Below, piece by piece: positions 24,566-37,100 of a DNA stretch of 64,000 nucleotides; the first letter of the stretch is position 1; each line of letters starts with the position of its first letter. Position numbers and translations under genes: made by a program. The notes beneath the pieces are model-generated. The model had not been told where the DNA came from, made no database searches, and saw nothing but the letters and a program-made list of their open reading frames with translations. The stretch is from Angiostrongylus vasorum (Eukaryota > Nematoda > Chromadorea > Rhabditida > Metastrongylidae): the NCBI GenBank assembly GCA_018806985.1, contig JADANN010000179.1, positions 186,001-250,000 on the forward strand, given 5' to 3'.

Positions 24566-25832
24566 TCTTGCTATGGACTGAGAAGAGTTTCATTCGATCG
24601 TTCTGCTTCAGTCTCTTCAGTCTAACTGTCCTGATACTTCATTACTTGTATTTGTAGGTAACAGTCCTGCAAGGGGACTATTCATCAACAAAAATCATCA
24701 AGTTCTAGACACATCGACATGACCTCCCGTTGTTTTGCTACGGAACCCTCGAAAAGCTTTTGTGTAGGAATTTTACAACCGTTCACATCCGTGTGACGAT
24801 GACTAATCGCCATAGGTATTCATTGCTTTCTACTCGATACGGATGAAGTGTAGAATCCACGTTTTTCCGGAACAGCAGACTAATTTTTTTCATAAGCATG
24901 ATATAAATCAAGGATTAAAACACTACCGTTAGGGAAATAACGTGCTCTAACTTCATGTCATTTCGCAACGAGCGTCTTCTCGAGAGGATTTTCTCGGAAG
25001 TCTCCACCGTGCACACCTCATTTTCTTTTACAAGACGCCAAAAAAACGGACGCTAACCCTCATTTTATGTGTCTTGTGTAGTGACGTTCCTCGAAAAAGC
25101 GGATTTCGTATCGTTTCAAAACAGCTATGATTACTGGAAGTTTCTGGAGAATTTGTATGGATCAGTTCTTTTGCTTCTCATCTCGATAGACCGATTTTTA
25201 AGATCATATTTAGGCGTGCATCTTAATGCATTGTGCGCAATGCGCTCAAATCTCCTTATTGATTTCAGTTTGTTTGAGACCCTAAGTCACTTGTTTTTTG
25301 TCAAGTAACTTACCGGTATAACATTTGCTCCTTCCCTTCTAGAAGGATTTTCGTGGAACTGGGAAGCTTTTTACTCGTTCGTACTTTTCAGTCATAGCAG
25401 TTCGTCCTATTACCATCACCAAGTCTTGCGCTGGGCCTAGTTGTTTCATCGAAAGTCTGGCTGTTTGGTTACTGTTTATTAGTTGTTAAACATAAAGTCG
25501 TTTGATCTTCTCACTGTGAGTTTTATATTGTGATGTAAAGTGATATTATCTAAAATGTGAAAGATTGCTTTTTTACAAAGCCTTTTTCATGTCTGGGTAG
25601 TTCTGGATCGTGATGTGATATGAAAGTGTGAATCCTGGGCGCATTCTGTCAGCACTGTTAGTCTTTAGTGGTGATAAATGACATATACATATTTCCTTAA
25701 TACAATTTTTTACCTATTGACTTTTTGCTACTAGTGGTAATTCCTTTGCTTAGCAGCGTAAAGTTTTTGTTTGGGAACGCATTCATCGATGATTAATAGC
25801 GATTTTCCTACTTTTCCCACTATGTTTAGTCG
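24566..25832. promoter_or_regulatory. Divergent intergenic region between the INTS15-like and INO80E-like genes
   Basis: The two genes start back to back 1.27 kb apart, each with an ATG a few bases behind a 3' splice site. The region therefore probably holds both promoters and outrons. No specific promoter element was identified. A short plus-strand open frame (25,069-25,308) resembles nothing I know and I do not call it. Confidence 0.4.
25812..25832 (+). other. Probable spliced-leader trans-splice acceptor
   Basis: ttttcccactatgtttag ends at 25,829 and is followed by tcg and the ATG of the INO80E-like gene. A strong acceptor with no in-phase upstream exon, three bases before a start codon, is the usual picture for SL trans-splicing in nematodes. 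Confidence 0.5.
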
Positions 25833-28173
25833 ATGTCGGAACCGGATTCCCGGCTACCGACAACTGGGAGAATCCCATCAGGAACCACTTCTGTTGGTGC
25901 ACTTCCTCCGTTGACATTACCTCCACCTCGCCTCGATCCCCTTGCAGGAATATCTTCTGTGCATCACAGTTATGCTTCTAGTTTGAGCAGTCAGGTTAGC
26001 AATTTTTCGTTTTACTTTTTACAAAACTGTCTATTAAAAGTGTTTCAGTACTTGCTATGAAAGTAACGTGCTGTAAAACATGAAATACCACACAGATAGA
26101 AGGAAGTGCTTCATCATTGCTTCATTGTGAAGCATTAATACGCTTCGAAATATTAAGAATATTACGGTACTAGATGCGAGCGTTAAGGAATGTAAGGTGT
26201 AGGACTTGTAAAATGTTTATTCATGCTTATTTTTGTAGGAATATGGGTCAGCGTTGATCTCATATTGACTTTAGATGATGGGTTGAGCGTCGGATTGTCG
26301 GGGTACCACCCGATAGAATAGTAAAAGAAGAATACGATATAGAAAGCAGTAAAAGTACCAAGTAATAAATAGTAACAGCAGTGGCAGTTGTTCGTCCTTG
26401 TACTGCATTCCTTACTTCATATCTTCATTAAACATGTAATCCACTGTATAAGAGAAATGGAAGGTAATCCTTTATTCGCCATATATATATGACGTCATTA
26501 TAAAACACTAAAGCAGAATAACTGTCTCAACTAATCCATAAAGCTAAGGTTCCATTTAAGACAAAGAAAGACGGATTTAAGACAGTTTAACACACAAGAC
26601 AAAGTGAAAGGCACAGGGAGTGCTTCAGTCATCTGAAGAAGGTGACAAGAATAGGAGCGGAGAAAATTGTTAACTTAATAGGCTTGGTTTGTTCATCTCA
26701 TTTAAGATAAAGGTCTACAAGCTTTTCCAGTGTTGTAGTATGCCAAATGGTTCAATATGTTCTGTTTCATGCCGTTCTTTGTCAGTGTGAAAGCATTAGG
26801 TCCCTTTTACCCTATAGTCTAATTGTCTAAATCTTAGGTGATGTCCCCACCTATACCACAGTCATCTCCTGCATCCACTCAGTCTCCACTTAGTCAGCAA
26901 ATGCTTTCACCGCAGCAAAAGACCCAGTCTGGTATGTTTATTAAGTCGTATTTCGTTTTATTACGGACTCATTATTGGTTTCTGAGAGACATTTAGTGTT
27001 TTTCGTTTTATCGTGCTTTATTTCAAGTCGTTTTGTCGAGTGGGCATGTTCCACAACAACAACAACAACAGCAACAACAACAACAACAACAACAACCATT
27101 ACAAGACTTACGACGGCAGAGCACCGGGGTCTTACATTCACAAGAGCAGATCCGCGGCCAGTTCGCGCACACAGTGACAACAGTACCTTCTAACAAACGA
27201 CCAAACGAAATGGGTCGTCAAATCCAAAGTTTGTTTCTTTGTTCATATATAGTATAGATTTCTGCCCTTAGACGTTAATTTTTGCTGAAAACATCTGCAG
27301 AGTGTTCTTTTTTACGTTATAGGTTTTCTTTTTTGAGAAACAAGTAGACAAATACATGTTTTTGTTGGAAGCATATTGTGTGTTCCCTTTTAGCATTCAT
27401 ACTGAGCATTCAGAAGGACAGCGATTTTTCAAAAAAATAGTCCAACCATAGTGAGGTTGAGATATTTACTAAACTCCGGAACGCAGGTGTATGCGGTGAG
27501 GAACGAACACGCTATCACCCTTTCCGGAGGCTGCCGTGTTCCTTACCACACCATGGGGGTCCTCCGTTTCGCCTGTCTCTCAGATAGTTTTGTATCTACC
27601 AGTGCCATCAGGAATCGCCGGTCAATGGGACAATGCTAAAGTCTGAAGAATTTTGGGATTTTATTTCTCAAATGTGCTATCCTTCCGTTATGACCATTCA
27701 CTTTTTTTGATTCGGTGTTTTCACTTGCGGTAGTGGTGAGCAAGAAGTCCTAGAACTTATATTTGTAAGATTTAGGTGTGCCAAATTCACCAGCGTCGTT
27801 AGCAATTTCAACTCCGCCACAGTCCGTACAGGTTTGTTGGAAAAAATTGTTTTCTTTTTTTTTGCAAGTGTTTCATTGAGCACATTCATTTCACGTGAAG
27901 CTTCAGACCACATACATATACGTCTGTGTACTTACTTGGTACTTGAACGGCCCATAGACTTGCTGGTTAAGCCATTGTGGTTACCTGGAGTCCCCCCACA
28001 GCCTGGCCAAAGTCTGCCCCCAGGTCGTCACCTCCGTGTGCAGTCGCAGCCTTTGTGGATCAGAGGGAGATTTGCCACCATGCGACATTGATGCCAGGAG
28101 GGTGGTAGTTCCTGGTATTAGTTTTTCTCTTAGCTAGGCTTTCTGATGGAAACGTCGTGTATACGTGTATATA

Positions 28174-28219
<46 letters not shown>

Positions 28220-31200
28220 AACGTATGTGTATATGCAAATGAACATACGTGTATGCATAGTATGTATATGTACATGTACATGCCTATGTAATACGTATAC
28301 ATACGTGTACATATAGTATGTGTATACACACCTATATATGTACGTACTGAGTGGTTCTTTCCTAGTTTGAGCACCTTAAATATGTTAATTGGATGATTCG
28401 AGTGGTGCATTAGAATTTCCAAACTTAGTAGCGGTAGATTCTCATGTGCGTAGAGTTTTATCTGATTTCTGCTTCGTTTACATCTATATATTTAAGGTAT
28501 AGTTTGTATCCCAAGCTGACTACCCATGTCTAATATAGAGTTCTTTAATTTGATCCAAATTATTAGAATATATAGCGTTTTCTGGTGGATCTTTTGATGT
28601 GAAGTAAATACCTTTGAACTACTCCAAATAAAGATAACTGTTCCTTTTTTAAAAAGAGTCTAATAAGATGGAGACGTCATTAAAATTTAACTAATTGAAA
28701 TCCATAGGCAAACTTTAGTTTCGTTTATTCAGATGCGGCACAGTAGCTTGGATGCGCAACCCTCACCCGGTTCAAGCAGTGTTGGTAATCCTTCACCATC
28801 ATATTCGAACCATTCATCGCCATCCGTTGTTCAAACTGCATAATGGACATGGACCTCCAGTGCGTAATACTACCTCAACGATAAAGTCTTTCGGCGAATA
28901 CTTTTCGAAATGTCACGTATTTCTTGAAACTTGCAGAGTTCTTACGTGCAAAGTTCAACGATGCCTACCCATGGCGGGCAATCTTCAGCGCGCTTTCCTT
29001 CTTTACCGACTCAGGAACACATACAACATCATATACCCATAAGTTCTTTGCCATCTAGTTCAACGAAACAAGTTTTCCAGGTTATTTCTCCTTGCCTCTT
29101 TATCGTGCTAATTTCGGAGTGTAGAGCCATCTTCCCGTACAAGAAATATTTCATGTTTAGCATGACGCCCAAATGCGATCCGTTGGTGGGCAGCCTATAC
29201 CACCACCCGTAACACCTATGTCTCTCCAGCAGGTGGATTTCTCATGTTTCTTCCTCATTTCATTAGTTTTGCACATTTTCACATGGGAAATCTATTTTAT
29301 TGCAGCGGAATTTACCAGTCGCAAATCAGTTGCAACAGTCTCAAGCTACACATCATCCGTCGTTACTTCAGCAGCAGTTGTCTGTTCGCCCTTCACGAGT
29401 ACGTCTTTTGTATAGTCGCCTGTTATAATCGTGTTCGACCTTACACTGTTGACAAGTAGTACCCAAAAGCGCATGGTTTTTGATTGAGATGTCGTCACAG
29501 CCAAGCAGCTCCAGCGTTAGTCAAGCCAATGTTGTTATTCAACAACAGCCGATACCACAAAGCACCGTATGCCAGTCACAGCAGAACGGACAGCAGTGTA
29601 CAAAACCAAGAGCTATTCCTAATCAGGAAGGCTTATCTCGTCAGCTGCAGTCAACCTCGACTTCTCAGCAACAACATGTTGTTATGGGATTACTGCAAGG
29701 AGCGCAGATTCAGGTTAGTTTTTTATGTGATGGTGGAAAAGTGGTCGCGTGTAAACCCTCGTATTTTTTCTACTTCAAGGACGTTGAAAAATTCCCTGTT
29801 TTTTTATTATGTTTTTAATTTCCAACAGCAACAGACTGATGGATCGACAAGTTATGGATGCGTTAATGTTTCAAACCCACACGTCCGCCAGGTCTGTCAG
29901 GCAACAGCTTTCCATTTTTTTTCTCATAGTTGAGCTAGGTGATTTGGTATGAAATAATATGATTAGATGGAGTTCTTATACATCTGATAAAACATATTTT
30001 TTGATCTTCCGTTCAACGTATATGTAAGTATATGTGTACATTACGCGTACGAATATATACAAATGCATGTACGTATACGTATACGTGTACATATACATAT
30101 ACATACTACTTGGGTACTTGGATGGCTCATCTTAACTGGTTGTGCGGCCCCCAGCATAATTTTCATTGTCCGGAAATTTGAACTTTAGCTTGTGGTTTCT
30201 TGGAGTCCCGAGGAGAGTTTGGCGAAAGTCTGCCCCAGGTCGTCACCACCGCAGGCAGTCACCGCTCTTAGGGATCAGGCGGGGATTTGCCACCAGGCAG
30301 CTAGCTTGATACCAAGACGGTGGTGGATCCTGACATTGATTTATTCTTACCTGGGCTTTCCGATAGAAACGCTGGGCTCCTCAGCTTGTGAAATCCTGCT
30401 GGTGGATGATTCCCCTCGCTATACATCGCAGCCCGACACCCAGGAACACCTCTTAACCACGATGGGACGGTGAGCCGTTTGGAGGGTATATATGTATATA
30501 TGTGTATATGTGTATATATATATATATATAAATATATACATATATGTATATGTGAAGCCAAATAAACTTATGCGTATTTCTATATCCTCTTTTATGAGGA
30601 TGGTAGCACATTTTGCTTTTAATTTGGTATAGTTATTAAGACTAAATTCTCCTGTCTTCAGCCTGGCTATTTACCTTTACAAGTTGAGCTTCATTTGCTT
30701 TACCGTGATCTTGAGTTGTTAGCGAATTTGCTCTGCCTACATTTGCAAACGATTTAGATCTTGGCGAATCGTACTTCCCAGGTGATTTCTGGTCCAGGTC
30801 CTTCTGCTTCCCAACAGGTTGCGTTATTTCTTCGAGTCTTTTTTTCTCCAAAGTTTTTTATTTTGAGAATGCCCAAGGTTGTATCATGTAATCCTTCTTG
30901 AAACCACTTATTGTTTGGTGTCATTTGAGGATTCCACGCAGCCACAGTCACCTCCTCCTAGAATGGCTCCTGCCAGTCAACAGCAGGTGATCACGATTGC
31001 TATCGGTCTTGTTTATCCTAGAATATTTTTGTTAAATAAAGGTTAATTGGGCGGAGTGCACTTATCAAGAAAATAATGGCTGCTTTCACGCTTAAGCTAG
31101 TTTATCTCCAGGTTTGTTATGCTTCTTCATTTGAGAGAACCTTTAAAATCTGCCTCTGTTTGATTAGAACGTACATGTCCTGTAAATTCTGTTTTTTAAG

Positions 31201-32247
31201 AAATGGAATTCTAGTTTTGTGGACTTCGTGAAACATTTCTTTCTCCTTTTTTTTGCGTTAAGAATCGTATTTCTAACAAAAGAACTGAGTAAGCAAAATT
31301 TCGTTCTGCAGAACACGTTATGTCCACGAATGCATCGTTGTTGTTTGCAGGTGCCAGGCTTACTTTAAGAATTTTGAAATCTTGTTTCATTTTCTGTTCC
31401 TCAAGAATTTCAGTTCTAGAAATTTAACAAGTTTGCGTAAGTAACTGGTTTATCGAAAACATGCGGTAATTTCTTAACCACTGGAATGTTTCAAGAGCTT
31501 AGTACCTTATAGGAGGAGATTTTGATCTGTTACATTATTCACATATATATTTTTTAAGGTATCCTTTGAGAGTTAAATATGTTTAGAATTGAAACGTTCA
31601 AAAAAATTGGTGAAGGAATTTGCCTTCGAAAAATGATAAAGAAGTTCGTTTTTAAAATTTCAAGAGAAGACCAGCAGTTGCGAACATAGATTTGGTGAAC
31701 ACCAGAACACCACCATATGGCACAGAATCAAATTCCGCTTGTTAATTTGCTTTCTTCGGCATATGAGCCTTGAAGCAATAAAGCGGAAGGAATTTATGTA
31801 ATGGGGTCCGCAAAATCAGATTTTCGTCATGAAAAAGTAGGAGGTTTTTATTTTCTAAGCAACTATGTGTCGATGTCGATTAATCTTTATCCCAGTTACT
31901 AAAACTCACCATGAGCTGAGATAAGCTGATTTAAAGTGTAAAAGCGGTGGTTGTTTTCATAGGGAATGACTCCTACAGAGATCACCTCACGAATGTCTTA
32001 AAATCCGTCAGACTTTATTTTGTCAAAGTTTTTGTATGCGCTTATGAGATGGAGCACTCTAGAGATCGAAGAATTGTTGTCAGTTGTGTAGAAACAAGCT
32101 TCGGCTGTTATGTTTTAAAACTTCTTGCCAACAAGAGGGTAGCATATATTGTACTCACATTTGTATACTCTTATGTATTCCAGCGTTATGCTGTGTATAC
32201 GTATGTATATGTGTATATATAAACATACATGTACATATATGTATACG

Positions 32248-32286
<39 letters not shown>

Positions 32287-34172
32287 TATGTGTGTTGTAG
32301 GTTGTGGTACCACAAGGGATTCTTCCTTCTCAAGCAAACTTACCCTTACGTAGTGTACTAGCAGCTCAACAACATCTAAGTCAACAACCGTTGTTGCAAC
32401 AACAGCGACAATCCCAACAGGTTCATGTGCAGCAAGCACAAGTCCAGCAGCAACTACGTTTGAGTGGTCGTATGGTTGGTACTGCATCGGGCGCTCTTGC
32501 TACTCTATATGACGCTGATAAGTCGACTATGACACTGACAAATAAGGATGCCTACCGAATTTTGAAAAGACGCTTCAAATATCTTGTTTATGTGGGTTTT
32601 CTCTGCTGACAGCTTATCTTTTTTCCGATAGAATCCCACATGGTAGTGATATATATGGGATGCTTCAATTACGAATTAGTATTTATAGGAAAACGAGTGT
32701 TATCAAGAGGAGTTGAGGAATCTTCAAAGAAAATTACTGAAATTATCTAGAGATAAGAATTTTCTGCTCGACCGGCTAGGTCAGTTTGAGAAGTTTTCGG
32801 AAAGCTCTGATGAGGATTCGGATGCAAGTAATAAGACGTGTGATGATAAGCCCAAACCAAAGAAGTAAGCAGGATTACAGCAATATTATTTTAACTGGTT
32901 GTATAGCCTCTTCTTTACACCTTGTATCTCATGCCATTCTGCTATTAAATCTTTTCCTGGGATAGGCGTATTCGACCAGCTCAACGAAAGCGTGCTGCTG
33001 ACGAATGCTTAGAAGGATCAAACGTTGTGAAACGCTCCGCAGATGAGAGCAATGTCAGTACTCCCAGTCCTTCAGAATCTCCTGCGCTCGATGCACGTTC
33101 TTCTGTCATGTCAGCACCATCTGCCCCACATTCTTTGGTAACTACTTATGTGTAGCTCTTTTTTTAAACTTACGCGAATGCATCCAGCAGTGTTTTATTT
33201 CCTATTATGTCCAATACGATTTGATTGTGATTTTTCAGTCTACGATCCCGAAAAGACCAGTAATGTTCTACTATTATTTCTTAATCATATCTGTAATATT
33301 TCAGCCATAGGTTCACTATCGATATCTCGGAAGTCCATTAATAATTCCTTACTGTTTCGTTTTAAGAAACAATTGTTGAATCCTCCTACTTCTTCGGATG
33401 AGAGTATGGCAGCCTCAGGATCAGTTCCATCAAGTGCTTCCGCATACACTGTCTCACACTTAGGATCATCTAATATACAAACTCATCATCAGCAACACTT
33501 GCGCACTACTCTCGCTCGTGTTGTTCCCTCCAATGTACTGGGACAACAGCAGTCGCATGTATTTCATCAAACTCAGACTTTCTGTTCATCAAGCCGAGCA
33601 GGACTTGTTGATACTCGTCCTATAATGGCAAAAGTTCGAGTGGAAACAACATCTCCTACCACTATGGCACCATGTTATGCAAGCGAACCTCCAAATCAGC
33701 AGGCATCACTATCCAAATCTTTTTCTAAAGATTCTTTTGGTTGCCAGCCGCCATGTACGGAATTTACTCAGCCGTCTCCGGACATTTGCAGTCATCCTAT
33801 CAATGGGGATAATCTTGCATGTAATTTCCATTATGCATTGATAGTCTAATGTCTTTCTACACCCTAGAGTAGCTAAATCTTAGAACAGTTCAGTTCAACA
33901 GAATTACTCCTTATTTTTCCTCTCGGTTTTAACTGATTTGAGATTTTAAAGGAATGATTCACTGTTTAGCCTCTGCAGCAACGCTGCTACTTTCCTCTGT
34001 ATCGATAGGTCCACCTACTTTAGAGCCGTGTCCTATTAGTTCCGTATCTTCAATGTCTTGTTTCCCGTTGCTCAACGGCTTGTTGCCGGAGGCGCACAGT
34101 ATTGCTGCTATTAAGGAAGAAAGTAGTGGAACAGCTGCTAGTTTGCCTCCACCTAGTTCCCAATATCGGTGA
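25833..34172 (+). CDS. Q/S/P-rich protein with INO80E-type module
   Basis: Eighteen exons in phase: 25833-25994, 26838-26931, 27028-27228, 27776-27831, 28733-28825 (donor uncertain), 28937-29080, 29161-29232, 29306-29398, 29489-29713, 29829-29891, 30662-30682, 30782-30817, 30942-30986, 32301-32591, 32689-32864, 32966-33137, 33367-33820 and 33979-34172, about 864 codons. Residues 1-510 are low-complexity Gln/Ser/Pro with a run of 14 Gln near 94-107. At about 515-575 is the block [37 protein letters not shown], then an acidic Ser/Asp tail. This matches, from memory, the coiled region of human INO80 complex subunit E ([41 protein letters not shown]). A basic KR-rich patch and a long Ser-rich tail follow; AIKEE near the end fits a SUMO-type consensus. 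INO80E is a nuclear chromatin-remodelling subunit of about 244 residues, so this protein is unusually large. Confidence 0.85.
27053..27098 (+). repeat. (CAA)n repeat coding polyglutamine
   Basis: CAA units with one CAG interruption lie in frame inside exon 3 of the INO80E-like gene and encode about 14 Gln. Confidence 0.9.
27445..27590 (-). mobile_element. SINE-B copy in INO80E-like intron 3
   Basis: The module gatatttactaaactccgga, gtgtatgcggtgaggaacga, ccctttccggagg and accacaccatggggg matches the other SINE-B copies, reverse orientation. Confidence 0.65.
27930..28172 (+). repeat. Repeat C copy, TA array on its right
   Basis: It starts ttacttggtacttgaacggc and includes taagccattgtggttacctg, ccccaggtcgtcacc and gatttgccaccatgcga. 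It ends gctttctgatggaaacg just before the TA array. The same text occurs at 30.1, 48.2, 51.0, 57.5 and 63.9 kb. No coding frame is conserved. Confidence 0.75.
28179..28214. repeat. (AT)n microsatellite
   Basis: About 18 AT units directly after repeat C, followed by degenerate tatg/tacg repeats to about 28,345. Confidence 0.95.
29995..30556 (+). repeat. Repeat C copy flanked on both sides by TA-rich arrays
   Basis: A TA/TG/CG alternating tract (29,995-30,104) is followed by repeat C (about 30,105-30,488: tacttgggtacttggatggc, ctgccccaggtcgtcaccac, ggatttgccacca, cgatgggacggtgagccgt). A second TA tract (30,488-30,556) follows. It lies in intron 10 of the INO80E-like gene. This is the fullest copy together with 50,915-51,300. 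Confidence 0.75.
32208..32290. repeat. TA-rich microsatellite abutting a 3' splice site
   Basis: A (TA)n block (about 32,249-32,283) is followed by tgcatatgtgtgttgtag, the acceptor of exon 14 (start 32,301) of the INO80E-like gene. Confidence 0.9.
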
Positions 34173-34927
34173 CCATAGTGCTTTTCCTCGTCATGCTGCG
34201 TCGCCTTCTGGCCCAAGCCCTGGCCCTAGCCATTCATGCATATCGCGAATTTGAACGGTGTATTTCCTGCCGTCCTTTCTGGGCGTTATCTAGTCGTATG
34301 AATAGCTGTGTGCTTTTTATCCATTGTTTACAAGTTCCTCGTCAATTTGTTCCGATTTACCGTTTATCCGTGGATGTCGGTTGTTGTGTTCAAAACGCTA
34401 AACCCGGTATTCTTTATCGTACGTTATTCATTCGCTCAACTAGCTGATCTCTATGAGATCTTGTGATTGTTTACTATTTTCTTCTGTCACTAGCAAGTTG
34501 GTGGAGCATAAACTTTTACGCCCGTTTTATTGTAAAGGTTGTTTTCTGCACGTAATTTCATCTATACATACATATAGCTGTTCTTCAGGTAATAGAGTAA
34601 TTTTTGTAATGGTAATGTACTGTTAACCATAATTGAAACCATGGTTAGTGTTTGATCTCGTAGTTTCTTTTTCTCTCCGTTACGTTTTGCTGTGTACAAT
34701 GATGTTTCGATTGGTCTACGGTTCACTTATTGGAAATGTTCTCATCGCTTTCAGAAATGTAACAATGTTGTTAATTCTTTTTTGTGTTGTAACTGCCTTA
34801 TACGGTTGTGAAATGAGTATTGGTTATAAGTGTTTTCTGTCTAGAAATCCGTACTTCGGAAGTCCTTTCTACCTTAGTTGGCTAAAATGTTCTACCTATT
34901 GCTGTTCTAAAATGTTCTTCTTTTTAA
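34173..34927. other. Intergenic / 3' UTR between INO80E-like and UNG genes
   Basis: No repeat and no recognisable exon. Chance open frames run through it. It probably holds the 3' UTR of the upstream gene and the promoter or outron of the glycosylase. Confidence 0.5.
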
Positions 34928-36063
34928 ATGAGTTTGGAGCAGTTTTTTAATGATTTTGGTGTAGAGCGGACCGCAGTTTTACTAGCTATGTCTTCATCAC
35001 CAACGGCCAAAGTGCCAGAAATGTTCCTACGTGCGCTGAAAAGAAAGTGTGAGGGGAACGCTCCTGTTATATCTGGTGGAGAGGCCAAAAGAGTAAACGA
35101 TGTGGTGCAGGAGGTGCAGAAAGAGAACGATGTATGTAGCACAACTAGCGGGTCCAGTTTCTGCCTTTTCGAGCTTTTAACCCAGAAAGGATGGCGTTCC
35201 ATTCTGAAAGATGAATTTGACAAAAAGTACATGAAAGACATTGAGGCGTTTCTTCGTACGCAGTATGCTAAGGTATGATAAGCCACCCTGTAGCAAATTT
35301 CAATTTTTGATTCTTGGTAGCTGTTTTTAAGCTGTTTGGTGTTGAATAGCTGATCAGTATACCTTTATTTCGAAGTGTGGAACTGTGAACTTTTCTTATA
35401 TGAGTAGAAGTTTGTCGTAAATACAGAACGTCACGATTTTTCCTCCACGACATGAGATATTTTCTGCGTTCAACTTCACAGCTCTGGAAAGTATTCGAGT
35501 TGTTATCATTGGACAGGACCCCTATCATGGTGTTGGGCAAGCTCATGGAATGTGTTTTTCCGTGAAAAAGGGTGTTATGCCTCCTCCATCATTGAGAAAT
35601 ATATTTCGGGAACTGAGTGAAGATATTCCTGGATTTGTTGTTCCAAGCCACGGATTTCTTCAAAATTGGGCTCTTCAGGGAGTGTTCATGCTGAATGCAA
35701 CGTTGACTGTCGAGTCCGTTTTATTGAATTTTACGGATGTCTAGGTCTGTAACAGTTTTTGAAAAGGTACTCCTCTTAAGGTCGGGCAAGGCGAATTCGC
35801 ATGAGAGGATCGGCTGGCAAACATTCACAGATAGGGTTATCACCCTTATTTCTCAGAAGAGCTCTGGAATTGTGTTCCTTCTGTGGGGCAGCTTTGCACA
35901 TAAGAAACAGGGCCTCATAGATCTTAAAAAGCACGCCGTTATCAAGACAGCCCACCCTTCACCACTAAGCGCACACAAGTGGTTTGGATGCAAATGTTTT
36001 TCAAAAACGAATGCTGAGCTTACGCGTATGGGCCGAGGAACGATTAATTGGGCTTCTTTGTAA
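34928..36063 (+). CDS. ung-1: Uracil-DNA glycosylase (UNG, family 1)
   Basis: Removes uracil from DNA by cleaving the N-glycosidic bond, the first step of base excision repair. Exons 34928-35272, 35427-35713 and 35781-36063 join in phase to 304 codons plus TAA, close to the family length. The UDG fold is complete: the water-activating loop GQDPYHG (Asp146), the AHGMCFSV uracil-stacking segment, MLNATLTV with the uracil-binding Asn, VFLLWGS, and the HPSPLS minor-groove loop with catalytic His269 and intercalating Leu273. The second intron is only 67 nt; its donor (GA|gtccgt) was chosen because it restores the conserved [12 protein letters not shown]. The first about 80 residues are not conserved. 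The start is the first ATG of the open frame; Met20 is an alternative. It lies between the INO80E-like and zinc-finger genes on the same strand. Confidence 0.95.
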
Positions 36064-37100
36064 AAACTCAGAGAGGTTTATCTATTGATCGCTTCGTTTT
36101 CAAGATACGTTCTGTTACTGCATTGATGTTCTGCATAGTTTAGTTCTTCTGCCTTGGTTTTTCTTACTGTTCTTCCCATTCCATATCATACTATCATGTT
36201 AGTATGTTGGTATTTTAACAGTCTCGCAACGAATGGCACCTGTAGATGTTATAGTGGCCCTCCAGAAAGGGGCAGTAAGACACCCAAAGTTGTAACATTC
36301 CTTCTGGTGGTTTATTTTGGCTGGGTATTGTGTGGAATGAGAGGATATCAGAACCACAAAGTAAGAATCGTAATACTTCTTGCAGAACTTATACAATTTC
36401 ATCAAGTGTTCACAGCACTATGACAGCATGGTGGACGAGTGTTTTCCTCTATACACAAGAGTTGTATATTTATCAAAAACATAGGAAGGTGTGTAGAAGA
36501 ACGTGGAGCATGAGTAGGGCAAGAGAAGCGCAGAAATTTTTACGAAACGCAGAAAAATTCTTCTACTGAACGGAAATTACAAGAAAAAAAATGGATCGGG
36601 CTTCACAAAAACTGCCAAAGTGGTTGGTGTGACACCTTTAAGTGTCAAGGTGAGCACAGCGAAAAATTTGCCGTCGTTGGGAGATTGTTGAAATTTCGTT
36701 GTCATTTACAGAAGCTTGTTTTTGTATGTGTTATCCGTGCACTGTTCGTAGATACAATTTGTACTCTGTTTTTTGTTCTCTTGTTTTCGGGAATGAAGTA
36801 GCACTTCGTGAAATCCTACATTGATCTAAGTGGTCTCTTGTTTCTCGTGTACTAAGATTTGTTTGACAACTATGTGTACATATTCTTCGTCTATGTTCCG
36901 AAGGTTTTTTTTTATTTTCTTACTAATGTGAGAAAAAGTTCATCTCATACATGGTGTAAATAGAAAGTATCAATATTTCAGTCATTGTTGCTGGTGTGTT
37001 GCTTCTACACAGACTGTTATATTGAGGAAGTGTTCTTGAAGAGTCTGGAACTTTTATCGATTAGGAACATTACAGCTGTCTCTGTATCAACGTTACAGCA
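36064..37100. other. Intergenic, no gene recognised
   Basis: AT-rich, without recognisable exons or repeat families. It should contain the UNG 3' UTR and the promoter of the zinc-finger gene. Confidence 0.4.

Noticed and set aside
25069..25308. Plus-strand open frame of 79 codons in the divergent intergenic region
   Set aside because: No recognisable family, no splice context, and it lies where promoters are expected.
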